Assembly (NCBI RefSeq): GCF_028553725.1
Contig: NZ_CP067127.1
Coordinates: forward strand, 124,001 to 188,000
Reading direction: 5' to 3'
Source of the DNA: Paracoccus alcaliphilus
GTDB lineage: Bacteria; Pseudomonadota; Alphaproteobacteria; Rhodobacterales; Rhodobacteraceae
DNA: 64,000 nt
Position 1 is the stretch's first letter. Every line of letters starts with the position of its first letter. Below are positions 55,872-64,000 of this stretch, one piece after another. The notes beneath the pieces are model-generated. The model was given only the letters and a program-made list of their open reading frames with translations. It did no database searches and was not told where the DNA came from. Made by a program: the position numbers and the translations under genes.

Positions 55872-57455
55872 TCACTTCCCCAGATGAACCGTTCTGCCCG
55901 GTGCAAGCGATCCAAGGAATGCCTCGTCGTGGCTGATGACCAGCACCGCACCGTCATAGGCAGTCAGCGCGGCCTCCAGTGCAGTGATGCCGTCCAGATC
56001 AAGATGATTGGTTGGCTCGTCCAGGATCAGCAACTCGGGCGGTGGCATGGCCCCAAGGGCACAGGCGAGACCGGCGCGCAAGCGCTCGCCACCGCTCAGT
56101 TCGCCCGCCTGACGCAAGGCATCTGCCGCACGGAAACCGAACCGGGCCAGTGCCGCATGGGCGGTATGCATATTCGCGGAAGGGTTCAGGCGCCGGAAAT
56201 TCTCGTGCAGGGTGCGGGCCGGATCGAGCAACCCGAGATGCTGATCCAGCAGCGCGAACGGCACCATCAGGTTCACCCGCCCGCGTTGCGGGATAATCTG
56301 CCCGGTGATGATCTTCAGAAGCGTGGTCTTTCCGCTGCCGTTCGGCCCGGCAATGACGATACGCTCGGGGCCGGTAACAGTCAGCGACAGATCGCGGATC
56401 ACAGGGCGGGCGGGATCATATCCGCCGGTCACGCCATCCAGCCGCAACACCGTCTTGCCGGGTGCAAGGCCGGTCGGCGGAATGTCCATGCGCAGCGGTT
56501 GCAACAGTTCGATCTTCTCGCGCGCGGCGGACAGCGCCTCGTTCGCCGCTTCGCGCCGCGCATCGCGCAGGTGCACGCCCGCGCCGCCCGAGGCTTCGGC
56601 CCGGCCCTTGGCGGCATCCATCAGGATTTTCGGCTGATCGCCCTTGGCCCGCGCCCGGCGCCCGGCACTGTCCTTGCGCGCCTTGCGCTCGGACGCCTGC
56701 TGCGCGCGCCGCGCCGCATCAGCGCGGGACTTTTCCGCATGGGCAAGGTCGCGCGCCGCCGCCGCCAGTTCAGCGTCCTTGCGTTGCCGGAAGGCACTGT
56801 AATTCCCGCCATATCGGGCCGCCCCCAGCGAGGTCAGCTCGACAATGGCGTCCATTTCCTCCAGCAGCGCGCGATCATGGCTGACGATGATCGCGCCCCC
56901 TGTCCAGCCCCGGACGAGGTCGATCACCGCCCCGCGTCCGTTACGGTCGAGATTGTTCGTCGGCTCGTCCAACAGCAGGAAATCCGGCTCTGCAAGGATC
57001 AGGGCGGCCAGGGCGGCGCGGCTGCGCTGTCCACCGGATAGCGTCACAAGCGGCGTCTGCGGCCCGACAGAGAGACCGCACCGTAAAAGCGCGGTTTCGA
57101 TCCGCGCGGGCAATGTCCAGTCTGCGTCAGCCAGTTCGTCGGCATTCGCCAGCCCTGCCTCTGCCCGGTCCAGCAAGTCCAGCGCGGGGCGCATTCCGAA
57201 CAGGTCGGCGATGGTATCATCGGGCCGCTCCATCGCATCCTGCCGCATCATGGCGATGGTTCCAGTTACCTGAACCTGACCAGAAGTCGGCGATAAATCG
57301 CCCGATATCAGGCGCAGAAGCGTGCTCTTGCCGGTGCCATTGCGTCCGACAATGCCGGTGCGTTCAGGCCCGAAGGTCAGGTTGAGGTCAGTGAAAAGCG
57401 GGGTGCCGTCAGGCGTGGACCAGGTGAGGCCGGACAGGGAAACGGATGCAGGCAT
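55872..57455 (-). CDS. ABC-F family ATPase
   Basis: The 527-residue protein has two ABC ATPase domains and no membrane segment. First: GIVGRNGTGKSTLL, LSGGQRSRAALAAL, FLLLDEPTNNLDR. Second: VIAGPNGSGKTTLL, LSGGERLRAGLACA, LILDEPTNHLDLDG. A charged linker of about 80 residues separates them (AEKSRADAARRAQQASERKA). Such proteins act on the ribosome, as translation factors or in antibiotic resistance. Its start codon lies inside a short upstream reading frame and has only a weak ribosome site, so coupled translation is likely. Confidence 0.93.
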   Translation of the reverse strand: MPASVSLSGLTWSTPDGTPLFTDLNLTFGPERTGIVGRNGTGKSTLLRLISGDLSPTSGQVQVTGTIAMMRQDAMERPDDTIADLFGMRPALDLLDRAEAGLANADELADADWTLPARIETALLRCGLSVGPQTPLVTLSGGQRSRAALAALILAEPDFLLLDEPTNNLDRNGRGAVIDLVRGWTGGAIIVSHDRALLEEMDAIVELTSLGAARYGGNYSAFRQRKDAELAAAARDLAHAEKSRADAARRAQQASERKARKDSAGRRARAKGDQPKILMDAAKGRAEASGGAGVHLRDARREAANEALSAAREKIELLQPLRMDIPPTGLAPGKTVLRLDGVTGGYDPARPVIRDLSLTVTGPERIVIAGPNGSGKTTLLKIITGQIIPQRGRVNLMVPFALLDQHLGLLDPARTLHENFRRLNPSANMHTAHAALARFGFRAADALRQAGELSGGERLRAGLACALGAMPPPELLILDEPTNHLDLDGITALEAALTAYDGAVLVISHDEAFLGSLAPGRTVHLGK

Positions 57456-57513
57456 TGGACAGAACTTCTCGCAGCGAAACCGAAGGGGTGAATGCGGCGA
57501 GGTTCAGGTCCAT
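57409..57513 (-). CDS. Short upstream ORF overlapping the ABC-F start (possible leader peptide)
   Basis: A 34-codon frame starts at 57513 with GGAG 11 bases before it, begins MDLNLAAFTPSVSLREVL and ends RPHLVHA at TGA 57409-57411. It overlaps the ABC-F start (57455) by 47 bases in another frame. Ribosome progress through it would govern initiation of the ABC-F gene, as with leader peptides of many ABC-F genes. Expression is not proven. Confidence 0.45.
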   Translation of the reverse strand: MDLNLAAFTPSVSLREVLSNACIRFPVRPHLVHA

Positions 57514-57702
57514 AGGGGTGGCGTCTCCGATAGAAAGATCGCCTTAAATTAGGGGCCGCCCGGCAGTTTTGCAAGCCGGGGAAATCAGCGGATTCCGGGC
57601 TCCGCTTGCTGGCTGCGGGCTAACGCGCTGGCTTGCACGACCTTCGACATCGTCGGCCTGCTTGCGTTTCCGGTATTCGCGCCCCGGAATGGTGGGGTGT
57701 TT

Positions 57703-59358
57703 TCATGCACATTCCACATCCGGCTTTCGATTGCGCAATTCGTCCACCAGCACGCGGGTATTTTCGGAATAATCGACCGGCACTTCGACCAGATGGACGC
57801 CACCACCCGCAAAGGCGGCTTCGAGCACCGGCACCAGATCCGCGACGGCGGTGACTCGCGATCCCTTCGCACCATAGCTTTCGGCATAGCGCACGAAGTC
57901 GGGATTGCCAAAGCTCATGCCGAAATCCGGGAAGCCGTCCACCGCCTGTTTCCAGCGGATCATGCCATAGGCATTGTCGTTCAGGATCACGACGACAAGG
58001 TTCAGCCCAAGCCGTACTGCCGTTTCCATCTCTTGCGAGTTCATCATGAAACCGCCATCGCCGCAGACCGCCATGACGCGCCTGTCGGGATACAGCATCG
58101 CCGCCGTCATCGCCGAGGGCAGACCCGCACCCATCGTCGCCAGCGCATTGTCCAAAAGCAGCGTATTGGCGACATGGGTGCGGTAGTTGCGGGCGAACCA
58201 GATCTTGTACATGCCGTTGTCCAGACAGACGATGCCGTCTTCCGGCATCACCTTGCGGACATCATGGACGATGCGCTGGGGCGTGACCGGGAAGCGGTCT
58301 GCCTCGGCACGGTCGTTGAGGCGGGCAAAGATCTTCCGGCGCAGCTCAAGCATCCCATCGTCGGCACTCAGCCGGCCTTCCAGCCGCGCGCCAAGCGCTT
58401 CGACAGAGGCCCCGATATCCCCGATCACCTCGATATCCGGATAATAGACCTGCTCGACCGTGGCGGATTGATAGCCGATATGGATCACCTTCGGCCCGCC
58501 GGCGCTTTTCATCAGGAAGGGCGGCTTCTCGACCGTGTCGTGGCCGATGGCGACGATCAGGTCGGCGCGCTCTACGGCCTCGTGGACATGGTCGCCCTCG
58601 GACAGCGCGGCGGTGCCCATGTAAAGGTTGGAGCCGCCGGTGACGGCGCCCTTGCCCATCTGCGTATTGAAAAACGGCAAGCGTGTGCGCGCCACGAAGC
58701 TTGACAGCGGTTCAACCAGCGACGGCCGGTTGCCTGCCGCGCCGACCATCACCAGCGGACGTTTGGCAGCAAGGATCGTCTCGGCCGCAAGGTCCAGCGC
58801 CGCCACGCTGGCAACAGGACGCTCAAGCGTGTGGCGCGGGATGAGAACGGTATTCGCACTCTCCTCTGCGGCCACATCTTCCGGCAGTTCCAGATGGACC
58901 GGGCCTGGCCGCTCTTCCATCGCGACGCGGAAAGCGTCGCGAACGATCGCCGGAATGCTGCCCGCATCGACGATCTGCCGCGTCATCTTGGTCAGCGGCT
59001 TCATCGAGGCAACGATATCGACGATCTGAAAGCGGGCCTGCTTGGCGCTCCTTATGGGTTTCTGGCCGGTGATGAGGATCATCGGCATGGCGCCAAGATG
59101 GGCATAGGCCGCACCGGTCGCAAAATTCAGCGCGCCCGGCCCAAGCGTGGCAAGGCAGACGCCGGGCCTGCCGGTCAGCCGCCCATGCGTCGCCGCCATG
59201 AATGCCGCCGCCTGCTCGTGGCGCGTCAGCACCAGTTCTATGTTCGAGTTCCGCAGCGATTCCAGCATGTCGAGGTTTTCCTCGCCCGGCACCCCGAAGA
59301 TGCGTTCCACGCCCTCGTTCTCAAGCGCGGCGACAAACAGGTCAGATCCTTTAGGCAT
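57703..59358 (-). CDS. Acetolactate-synthase-type thiamine-diphosphate enzyme
   Basis: The 551-residue protein has the three domains of the family. The catalytic Glu lies in ELVLTRHEQAAAFMA near residue 48, and the thiamine-diphosphate motif in VCGDGGFMMNSQEMETA ... VVVILNDNAYG. Length is that of acetolactate synthase large subunits or related lyases. No small regulatory subunit is nearby, so a catabolic role is more likely than branched amino-acid synthesis. The ATG at 59358 follows GGGAGG. Confidence 0.88.
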   Translation of the reverse strand: MPKGSDLFVAALENEGVERIFGVPGEENLDMLESLRNSNIELVLTRHEQAAAFMAATHGRLTGRPGVCLATLGPGALNFATGAAYAHLGAMPMILITGQKPIRSAKQARFQIVDIVASMKPLTKMTRQIVDAGSIPAIVRDAFRVAMEERPGPVHLELPEDVAAEESANTVLIPRHTLERPVASVAALDLAAETILAAKRPLVMVGAAGNRPSLVEPLSSFVARTRLPFFNTQMGKGAVTGGSNLYMGTAALSEGDHVHEAVERADLIVAIGHDTVEKPPFLMKSAGGPKVIHIGYQSATVEQVYYPDIEVIGDIGASVEALGARLEGRLSADDGMLELRRKIFARLNDRAEADRFPVTPQRIVHDVRKVMPEDGIVCLDNGMYKIWFARNYRTHVANTLLLDNALATMGAGLPSAMTAAMLYPDRRVMAVCGDGGFMMNSQEMETAVRLGLNLVVVILNDNAYGMIRWKQAVDGFPDFGMSFGNPDFVRYAESYGAKGSRVTAVADLVPVLEAAFAGGGVHLVEVPVDYSENTRVLVDELRNRKPDVECA

Positions 59359-59771
59359 GGTTTCAGCCTCCCGTGGCGGTCTTTTGCAAACACATTCCGA
59401 TGATGCACAGAAAAGCCCCATCGCGGCAAATCGCCGACGATGGCGGCACCCGACGGACATCGCCTGATATTCGGCAAGATGAAGCAGCCCGTGCATCTGG
59501 CGCTTCATCCCTTCAGGCAGATCCCGACCTGTGAGGATAGAGATCGCGTGCTTATCGAATCGGGCGCGGTCGTGTGGATGCGCGACTGTCCTGCGGCAAC
59601 GGCACCGCCAACACGCGCGGGGCTGCCTTGCAGCCCCCGGCTGCCTGCCCTAAATTCCATCCATGATGTTCATGTCCACATTCTTCCCGCTGATCTGAAC
59701 GGCCCTGCCGTCCGGCGCGTTCGCGCCATCAGATCGACACGGCGCCCGCGCAGGCGCCCAACGGAGAATGC
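59359..59771. other. Gap between divergent ALS-type and PhyH genes
   Basis: I see no supported gene. A hairpin with arms GGGGCTGC and GCAGCCCC and a 3-base loop lies at 59619-59637. The rest should hold the two divergent promoters. Confidence 0.4.
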
Positions 59772-60563
59772 ATGATGCCAAATCCCGACCCCACCGGCCT
59801 GACCCCGCGTCAGGTCCAGAGCTTCATCGACGACGGCTTCGTCAGGATCGACGGCGCCTTTCCCGCCGACCTCGCCCGGCAATGCCGGGAAAAGTTGTGG
59901 TCCGCAATGGGCCTTTCGCCCGACCGCCCCGAGAGTTGGACGCAGCCCGTCATCCGGATCGCCTCCATGTCCACGCCCGCTTTCGTCCAGGCCGCCAATA
60001 CATCGCTGCTGCACCGGGCCTATGACCAGCTTGCCGGGTCGGATCGCTGGCTTGCGCCGCAAGGTTTGGGAAGCTTCCCGATCCGCTTCCCCTCGGCCAA
60101 CGCACCAGGCGACGATGGCTGGCATGTGGACATGAGCTTCGGCGACAGCTCGGATTTCATGGAGTGGCGGGTCAATGTCAAAAGCAGTCATCGCGCGTTG
60201 CTGATGCTGTTCCTGTTCTCGGATGTCGGGCCTGACGATGCGCCAACCCGGATCAGGAAGGGCTCGCATATGACCATCGCCCGCGAATTGCTGCCCCATG
60301 GCGCGGCGGGCGCGACGCTGCGGCAATTGTCGGCGGACGGCTATGCCTCGACCGAAGCCTGCCCCGAGGCGCTGGCCACGGGCCCGGCGGGCACGGTCTA
60401 TCTGTGCCATCCCTTCCTGGTTCATGCGGCGCAACCGCATCGGGGAACAGGGCCCCGCTTCATGGCGCAACCGCCGCTGCTGCCGAAGGGTGAATTCGAT
60501 CCGGCACTGCCGCCCTCACCGGTCCAGATCGCGATCCGCAGGGCTTGCGGGCTGGAATTCTGA
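59772..60563 (+). CDS. Phytanoyl-CoA dioxygenase (PhyH) family protein
   Basis: The 263-residue protein is a predicted Fe(II)/2-oxoglutarate oxygenase. The iron site is GWHVDMSFGD (HxD) with a distal His in CHPFLVHAAQPHRGTG, and Arg nearby in GPRFM for 2-oxoglutarate. The start region has TPRQVQSFIDDGFVRIDGAF, usual for the family. GGAG precedes the ATG at 59772; the second codon is also ATG. Substrate unknown. Confidence 0.9.
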   Translation: MMPNPDPTGLTPRQVQSFIDDGFVRIDGAFPADLARQCREKLWSAMGLSPDRPESWTQPVIRIASMSTPAFVQAANTSLLHRAYDQLAGSDRWLAPQGLGSFPIRFPSANAPGDDGWHVDMSFGDSSDFMEWRVNVKSSHRALLMLFLFSDVGPDDAPTRIRKGSHMTIARELLPHGAAGATLRQLSADGYASTEACPEALATGPAGTVYLCHPFLVHAAQPHRGTGPRFMAQPPLLPKGEFDPALPPSPVQIAIRRACGLEF

Positions 60564-60632
60564 CACCGGCAATGGCAGGCATCTGGAGGTCTGCATCGAA
60601 CCGGGGAATTTCCCGGACACAGGCGCCTTCAC

Positions 60633-60857
60633 CTATGCAGCGTCTTGCTTATCGAAACCATGACCGACCGCATGATGCCGATGACGCATTCGAATTGCTC
60701 AGGTCGTTCCCGCAACTGGCCCCGTCTGTTTATGAGCGGACGGATGGCGGACGCGCTTGGCCCTGAGGGCCCGAACATCTCAAGCAGATCGCAGAGGCAT
60801 GGGCGGCGAAACAGAAGCCGGATCGTGGATCAATCCCTTGGCCCTCAACGGCATTCG
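60633..60857 (+). other. Possible remnant of a coding sequence
   Basis: One frame reads DDAFELLRSFPQLAPSVYER, a TGA at 60764-60766, then in the same frame GPEHLKQIAEAWAAKQKPDR. Protein-like content on both sides of the stop suggests a decayed gene end, but I do not recognise the family. The rest of the 294-base gap shows nothing. Confidence 0.25.
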
Positions 60858-62690
60858 TCAGACCATTCTGCCACCAGAGCGCTGGTTCAGGCGCAGCGCC
60901 CCGCGCAGGGCCAGCGCCTCCATGCTGTTGCGCCTGCCATCAAATCCCATGCGACGCATCATCCGTTCTTCATCCGGTGATGCGGCCTTGCCAAAGGCTG
61001 CCGCCAATAGCCGGGCCTTTCCCCGAACTGTCGCAGAGAGGTTCTTCAGCACTGTCATGGCGGGCAGTAATCGCTGCTCGATCTCACTGAAATCGGTGCC
61101 GAAGGGAAAACGAGGAAGAAGCGTCCGATGCGGGTCCAGCCAGTCGTCCAATCGCTTGGGTGAATTTCGTGTTGCGCTGACGGGCAGCCGGAAGTCCTGC
61201 GGCAGCTTGCCCACTGATTTGGCGCGGCGAAGAAGCCCCGGCTGAAAGCGGCTGTCTGCGATGCCGATCAGGGCGGCGACGGTCTGGGCATCGGTCTTGC
61301 CGCGCAGGTCGGCGATGCCGTATTCGGTCACGACGATATCGCGCATGTGCCGCGGCACGCTGACCGAGGGCAGCGACCACGAGAGATTGCTGCGAAGCCT
61401 GCCCTTGGCCATCCGGGTGGCGGGCAGGGTGATGATCGCCCGCCCGTCATCCAGCGCGAAGGCCTGCTCGACAAAGTTGAACTGCCCGCCGATGCCGCTG
61501 ATGACCTTTCCGTCGGTGACGGTATCGGACATGACATCGCCCAGCAGGGACACCTGCATCGCCGCATTCACGAAACGCGCCTTCTTACGCGCCGCCCGCC
61601 TGCCGGGTTCGTCGCCGTAAAGCTGGTTGGTGAAGCTGACCGGAACCATGCCGATCCGGGCGCGGCGGCCGGGTTCCATCTGGCGCAGGCGCCGATAGAA
61701 ATCCCGCGTCTCGACGAAGAAGCCGGCATGGATCGCGCAGCCATCCACCTCGCGGTCGATGACGCCTTCGTCGAACAGCTCCAGCAATCCGCCGACCAGC
61801 ATCTCGGTGACGGCGTAAAGCCCTGTCGTGAACGGGCCGTCGGCGCCTTGCGGCCGGGTGAAGGGGCAATCCTCTTGCAGCGCCTGGTCCAGCCCGCGAT
61901 GGCGCAGCAGCAGCGCATTCGCCACCGCATCACCGACCGAGCCGATGCCGATCTGCAATGTGCCGCCATCCTCGATCAGGCGACTGACATGCAGTCCGAT
62001 CGCATGGCTTGCGTTATCGACAAGGCGCCTGGGGGCGGAAAACAGCTCGTAATCACCGGGTCGATCCAGCACCAGAGCGAATTCCTTTGGGCTGAGGATC
62101 GCATCTTGTCCGGCGAAAAACGGCAGTTCCGCATGGGTTTCAGCGACGGCCAGAAAATCCAGAACGCCGTCGCGGCGCATGCGGAACAGATCTGCCGAGA
62201 TATCGGTATTGCCCGACAGGCTGAACCGCCCGTCCGCCTCGGCCACCAGTTGCGCCACGACATTCGGGCGCATCCCGACCAGCAGATCAAGCGCGTGGGT
62301 ATAGTTGACCGAGATGTAATCCTGCTGCGCCTGCGCGACGTCACTCCAGCGGCCCGCCATGAAAAAGAACTCGCTGACCCTGATATTGTCGGGCAGATCG
62401 CCGCGCCGCAGCAGGTCGGCATAGAGCAGTTGCGGATAGGCGCCGAACAGCCGGTCCAATGCCGGCTCCAGAAAGCGCCGCTCGATCCCGCTGCCGGGTT
62501 GAGGCCGTTCCAGCGTCAGCGCGGTGAAGATAGACAGTTCGATCCGGGGATCCTCGCAGGCCAGCCGCACCAGCGCATTGGCGATGGATACCGGCTTGCC
62601 AAGACCAAGTGGCAGTGCAAGGCGGATCGTGCCGTCGGTCCGCGAAACGATTTCCCGCGCGACGGCATCGGCGTTGTCATGCCGTGTCAT
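60858..62690 (-). CDS. Acetyl-CoA hydrolase/transferase family protein
   Basis: The 610-residue protein belongs to the CoA-transferase-like family (COG0427). Marks are VISGIGGQFNFVEQAFALDD and VVTEYGIADLRGKTDAQTVA in the C-terminal domain. It transfers or hydrolyses CoA from an acyl-CoA. The ATG at 62690 overlaps the stop of the upstream FadJ-like gene (ATGA), with TTGGAG before it, so both act in one acyl-CoA pathway. Confidence 0.88.
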   Translation of the reverse strand: MTRHDNADAVAREIVSRTDGTIRLALPLGLGKPVSIANALVRLACEDPRIELSIFTALTLERPQPGSGIERRFLEPALDRLFGAYPQLLYADLLRRGDLPDNIRVSEFFFMAGRWSDVAQAQQDYISVNYTHALDLLVGMRPNVVAQLVAEADGRFSLSGNTDISADLFRMRRDGVLDFLAVAETHAELPFFAGQDAILSPKEFALVLDRPGDYELFSAPRRLVDNASHAIGLHVSRLIEDGGTLQIGIGSVGDAVANALLLRHRGLDQALQEDCPFTRPQGADGPFTTGLYAVTEMLVGGLLELFDEGVIDREVDGCAIHAGFFVETRDFYRRLRQMEPGRRARIGMVPVSFTNQLYGDEPGRRAARKKARFVNAAMQVSLLGDVMSDTVTDGKVISGIGGQFNFVEQAFALDDGRAIITLPATRMAKGRLRSNLSWSLPSVSVPRHMRDIVVTEYGIADLRGKTDAQTVAALIGIADSRFQPGLLRRAKSVGKLPQDFRLPVSATRNSPKRLDDWLDPHRTLLPRFPFGTDFSEIEQRLLPAMTVLKNLSATVRGKARLLAAAFGKAASPDEERMMRRMGFDGRRNSMEALALRGALRLNQRSGGRMV

Positions 62691-64000
62691 TCGCTCCAAC
62701 CCGGATCGGGGCGGAACCTTTCGCCGTGGCGATCCGCCAGTTCGTCCAGCCTGTGCCGGATTTCATTAATACCGCGCGTGTTGGCGTAACGCATCGGCCC
62801 GCCCCGGAACGGCGCGAATCCGGTGGCGAAGATCATCGCGCCATCCACCTGATCCGCGTCGCGCGCGATGCCCTTGCGCAGGCATTCCATGCAGGCATCC
62901 AGTATCGGCAGGAACAGCCGGTCCTGAAGATCCTCGGGGCCGGTCTGCGCGGTTTCGGGACGCGGCGTGCCGTCCGACCAATCGTAAAAGCCGCGCCCGG
63001 CCTTCTTGCCGGTCTCGCCCGCCTTTACCTTCTTGCGCAGGCGTGGGCTGATCTCGGGTATCGGCTTCTTCAGGGCCAATTTCAGGCTTTCGGCCACGTC
63101 GAGGCAGATATCGAGACCCACCTGATCGGCCAGCGTCACCGGACCCATCGGCATGCCGAAATCGAGGGCGGCGCGGTCGATGACCTCTTTCGGGACACCT
63201 TCGTCCATCAGCACCATCGCCTCCATCAGATAGGAAACCAGCGCGCGATTGACCAGAAAGCCCGGATAGTCGTGCAGCAGCGCGGGCAGTCGGTCGATGG
63301 CCCCGCAGAAGGCCGCAAGGCGGTCCATGACCTCTGGCGCGGTGCTGGCGTGGCCGATGACCTCGACCAGCTGCATCCTGGCGACAGGGTTGAAGAAATG
63401 CAGCCCGGCGAAAAGCGCGGGATCGGGCACCGCGCGGGCCAGTTCCGTCAGCGACAGGCTGGAGGTATTCGTGGCAAGGATCGCATCCTTTCTCATCCGG
63501 CCCGCCGCCTCGCGATGGATCCGGGCCTTCAGGGCCGCGTCCTCGGGGACGGCCTCGATCACCAGATCGGCGCGTGCACAACCGTAACCCTTCGGGTCCG
63601 GCATCAGCCGGTCCAGCGCGTCGCGCGTCTCGATCCCGCCCAGATGGCTGTCGCGGCAGATCTGCGCCGCCTGCCGGATCGCGCGGGCCAGCGCCTTTGG
63701 TTCCAGATCGGCCAAGGTCACGCGCTTGCCCCGGATCGCGGCCCATGCGGCGATGCCCGCGCCCATCTCTCCCGCGCCGATCACATGGACATGGGCGATT
63801 CCGTCATCGCCGCGGCCAGCCTGTTTCAGTCCCTGTTGCAGAAAGAACACCCGGCGCAGGTTCCGCGAGGTTTCGCTGTCCAGCAACCGTGCAAAGCTGG
63901 CGATCTCGGCCTTCTGCATCGCGTTGCGGTCGCCGCCATGTGCCTCCCACAAGTCGATCAGCGCATAGGGCGCAGGGAAATGCGCGGAGGGCGCCTTCTT
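62687..64000 (-). CDS. FadJ-like 3-hydroxyacyl-CoA dehydrogenase, 5' end outside window
   Basis: The frame is open through the right edge, so the gene continues; at least 438 residues are visible. The NAD-binding motif VIGAGEMGAGIAAWAAIRG and the catalytic region LHFFNPVARMQLVEVI mark the 3-hydroxyacyl-CoA dehydrogenase. The part before it (AQKAEIASFARLLDSE-like linker at 63850-63900) is typical of multifunctional FadJ/FadB proteins, whose enoyl-CoA hydratase domain would lie beyond 64000. It acts in fatty-acid beta-oxidation. Confidence 0.88.
   Translation of the reverse strand, partial: KKAPSAHFPAPYALIDLWEAHGGDRNAMQKAEIASFARLLDSETSRNLRRVFFLQQGLKQAGRGDDGIAHVHVIGAGEMGAGIAAWAAIRGKRVTLADLEPKALARAIRQAAQICRDSHLGGIETRDALDRLMPDPKGYGCARADLVIEAVPEDAALKARIHREAAGRMRKDAILATNTSSLSLTELARAVPDPALFAGLHFFNPVARMQLVEVIGHASTAPEVMDRLAAFCGAIDRLPALLHDYPGFLVNRALVSYLMEAMVLMDEGVPKEVIDRAALDFGMPMGPVTLADQVGLDICLDVAESLKLALKKPIPEISPRLRKKVKAGETGKKAGRGFYDWSDGTPRPETAQTGPEDLQDRLFLPILDACMECLRKGIARDADQVDGAMIFATGFAPFRGGPMRYANTRGINEIRHRLDELADRHGERFRPDPGWSE

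Noticed and set aside
59440..59775. 111-codon frame before the PhyH gene
   Set aside because: It overlaps the PhyH start, has no ribosome site and reads as random Arg/Pro-rich sequence.

Overview
The window is high-GC DNA with dense, tightly spaced genes. Its gene content (LuxI/LuxR quorum sensing, tripartite tricarboxylate transporters, GntR/FCD and Rrf2 regulators, many small SBP and dehydrogenase operons) fits an alphaproteobacterium of the Rhodobacteraceae, most likely Paracoccus or a near relative. This is an inference from style; no rRNA or tRNA gene was found to anchor it.

Region 1 (1-24.4 kb) is a quorum-sensing-linked peptide biosynthesis locus. A giant nonribosomal peptide synthetase (NRPS) on the minus strand fills 1-14582 and continues past the left edge. 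Its order is C-A-T / C-A-T-E / C-A-T / C-A-T / C... Upstream of it in the same operon is an ABC exporter. Divergent from these are a 4'-phosphopantetheinyl transferase-like gene, luxI, a small unknown gene, and a convergent luxR. An RND efflux pump with its membrane fusion protein follows. One sequence motif, the dyad CTGT-N5-ACAG followed by ATGwGGGGG, lies before the ABC/NRPS-PPTase divergent pair and before the RND operon, with a weaker copy before luxI. It looks like the operator that ties the locus together.

Region 2 (24.4-37.1 kb) is accessory DNA: small secreted and membrane proteins, a glutamate-receptor-like channel protein with an altered pore loop, decayed genes (IS481 transposase, a DUF1311-like gene, a truncated nitrilase, an ABC permease tail, an IS21 IstB piece), and small regulator/enzyme pairs (ArsR with SRPBCC, Rrf2 with a TrxB-like reductase, MarR, GFA).

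Region 3 (37.1-55.8 kb) is a coherent tricarboxylate/hydroxyacid catabolism island: GntR, Ldh_2-type dehydrogenase, isocitrate/tartrate-type dehydrogenase, a solute-binding-domain protein without signal peptide, TctC, a TctA-TctB fusion, a PrpF-family isomerase, TcuB, TcuA, a second GntR, an AbrB-type membrane protein, a D-2-hydroxyacid dehydrogenase, a second TctC, and the TctD/TctE two-component system. Between prpF and tcuB sits a 1.45 kb unit bounded by about 54-bp inverted repeats that carries only one AAA-type ATPase gene.

Region 4 (55.9-64 kb) holds an ABC-F protein with an overlapping upstream short ORF, a thiamine-diphosphate acetolactate-synthase-type enzyme, a phytanoyl-CoA dioxygenase-like protein, and a fatty-acid-type operon (FadJ-like protein running off the right edge, acetyl-CoA hydrolase/transferase).

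The two places most worth following are the quorum-sensing-linked NRPS with its unusual PPTase, and the inverted-repeat ATPase unit.
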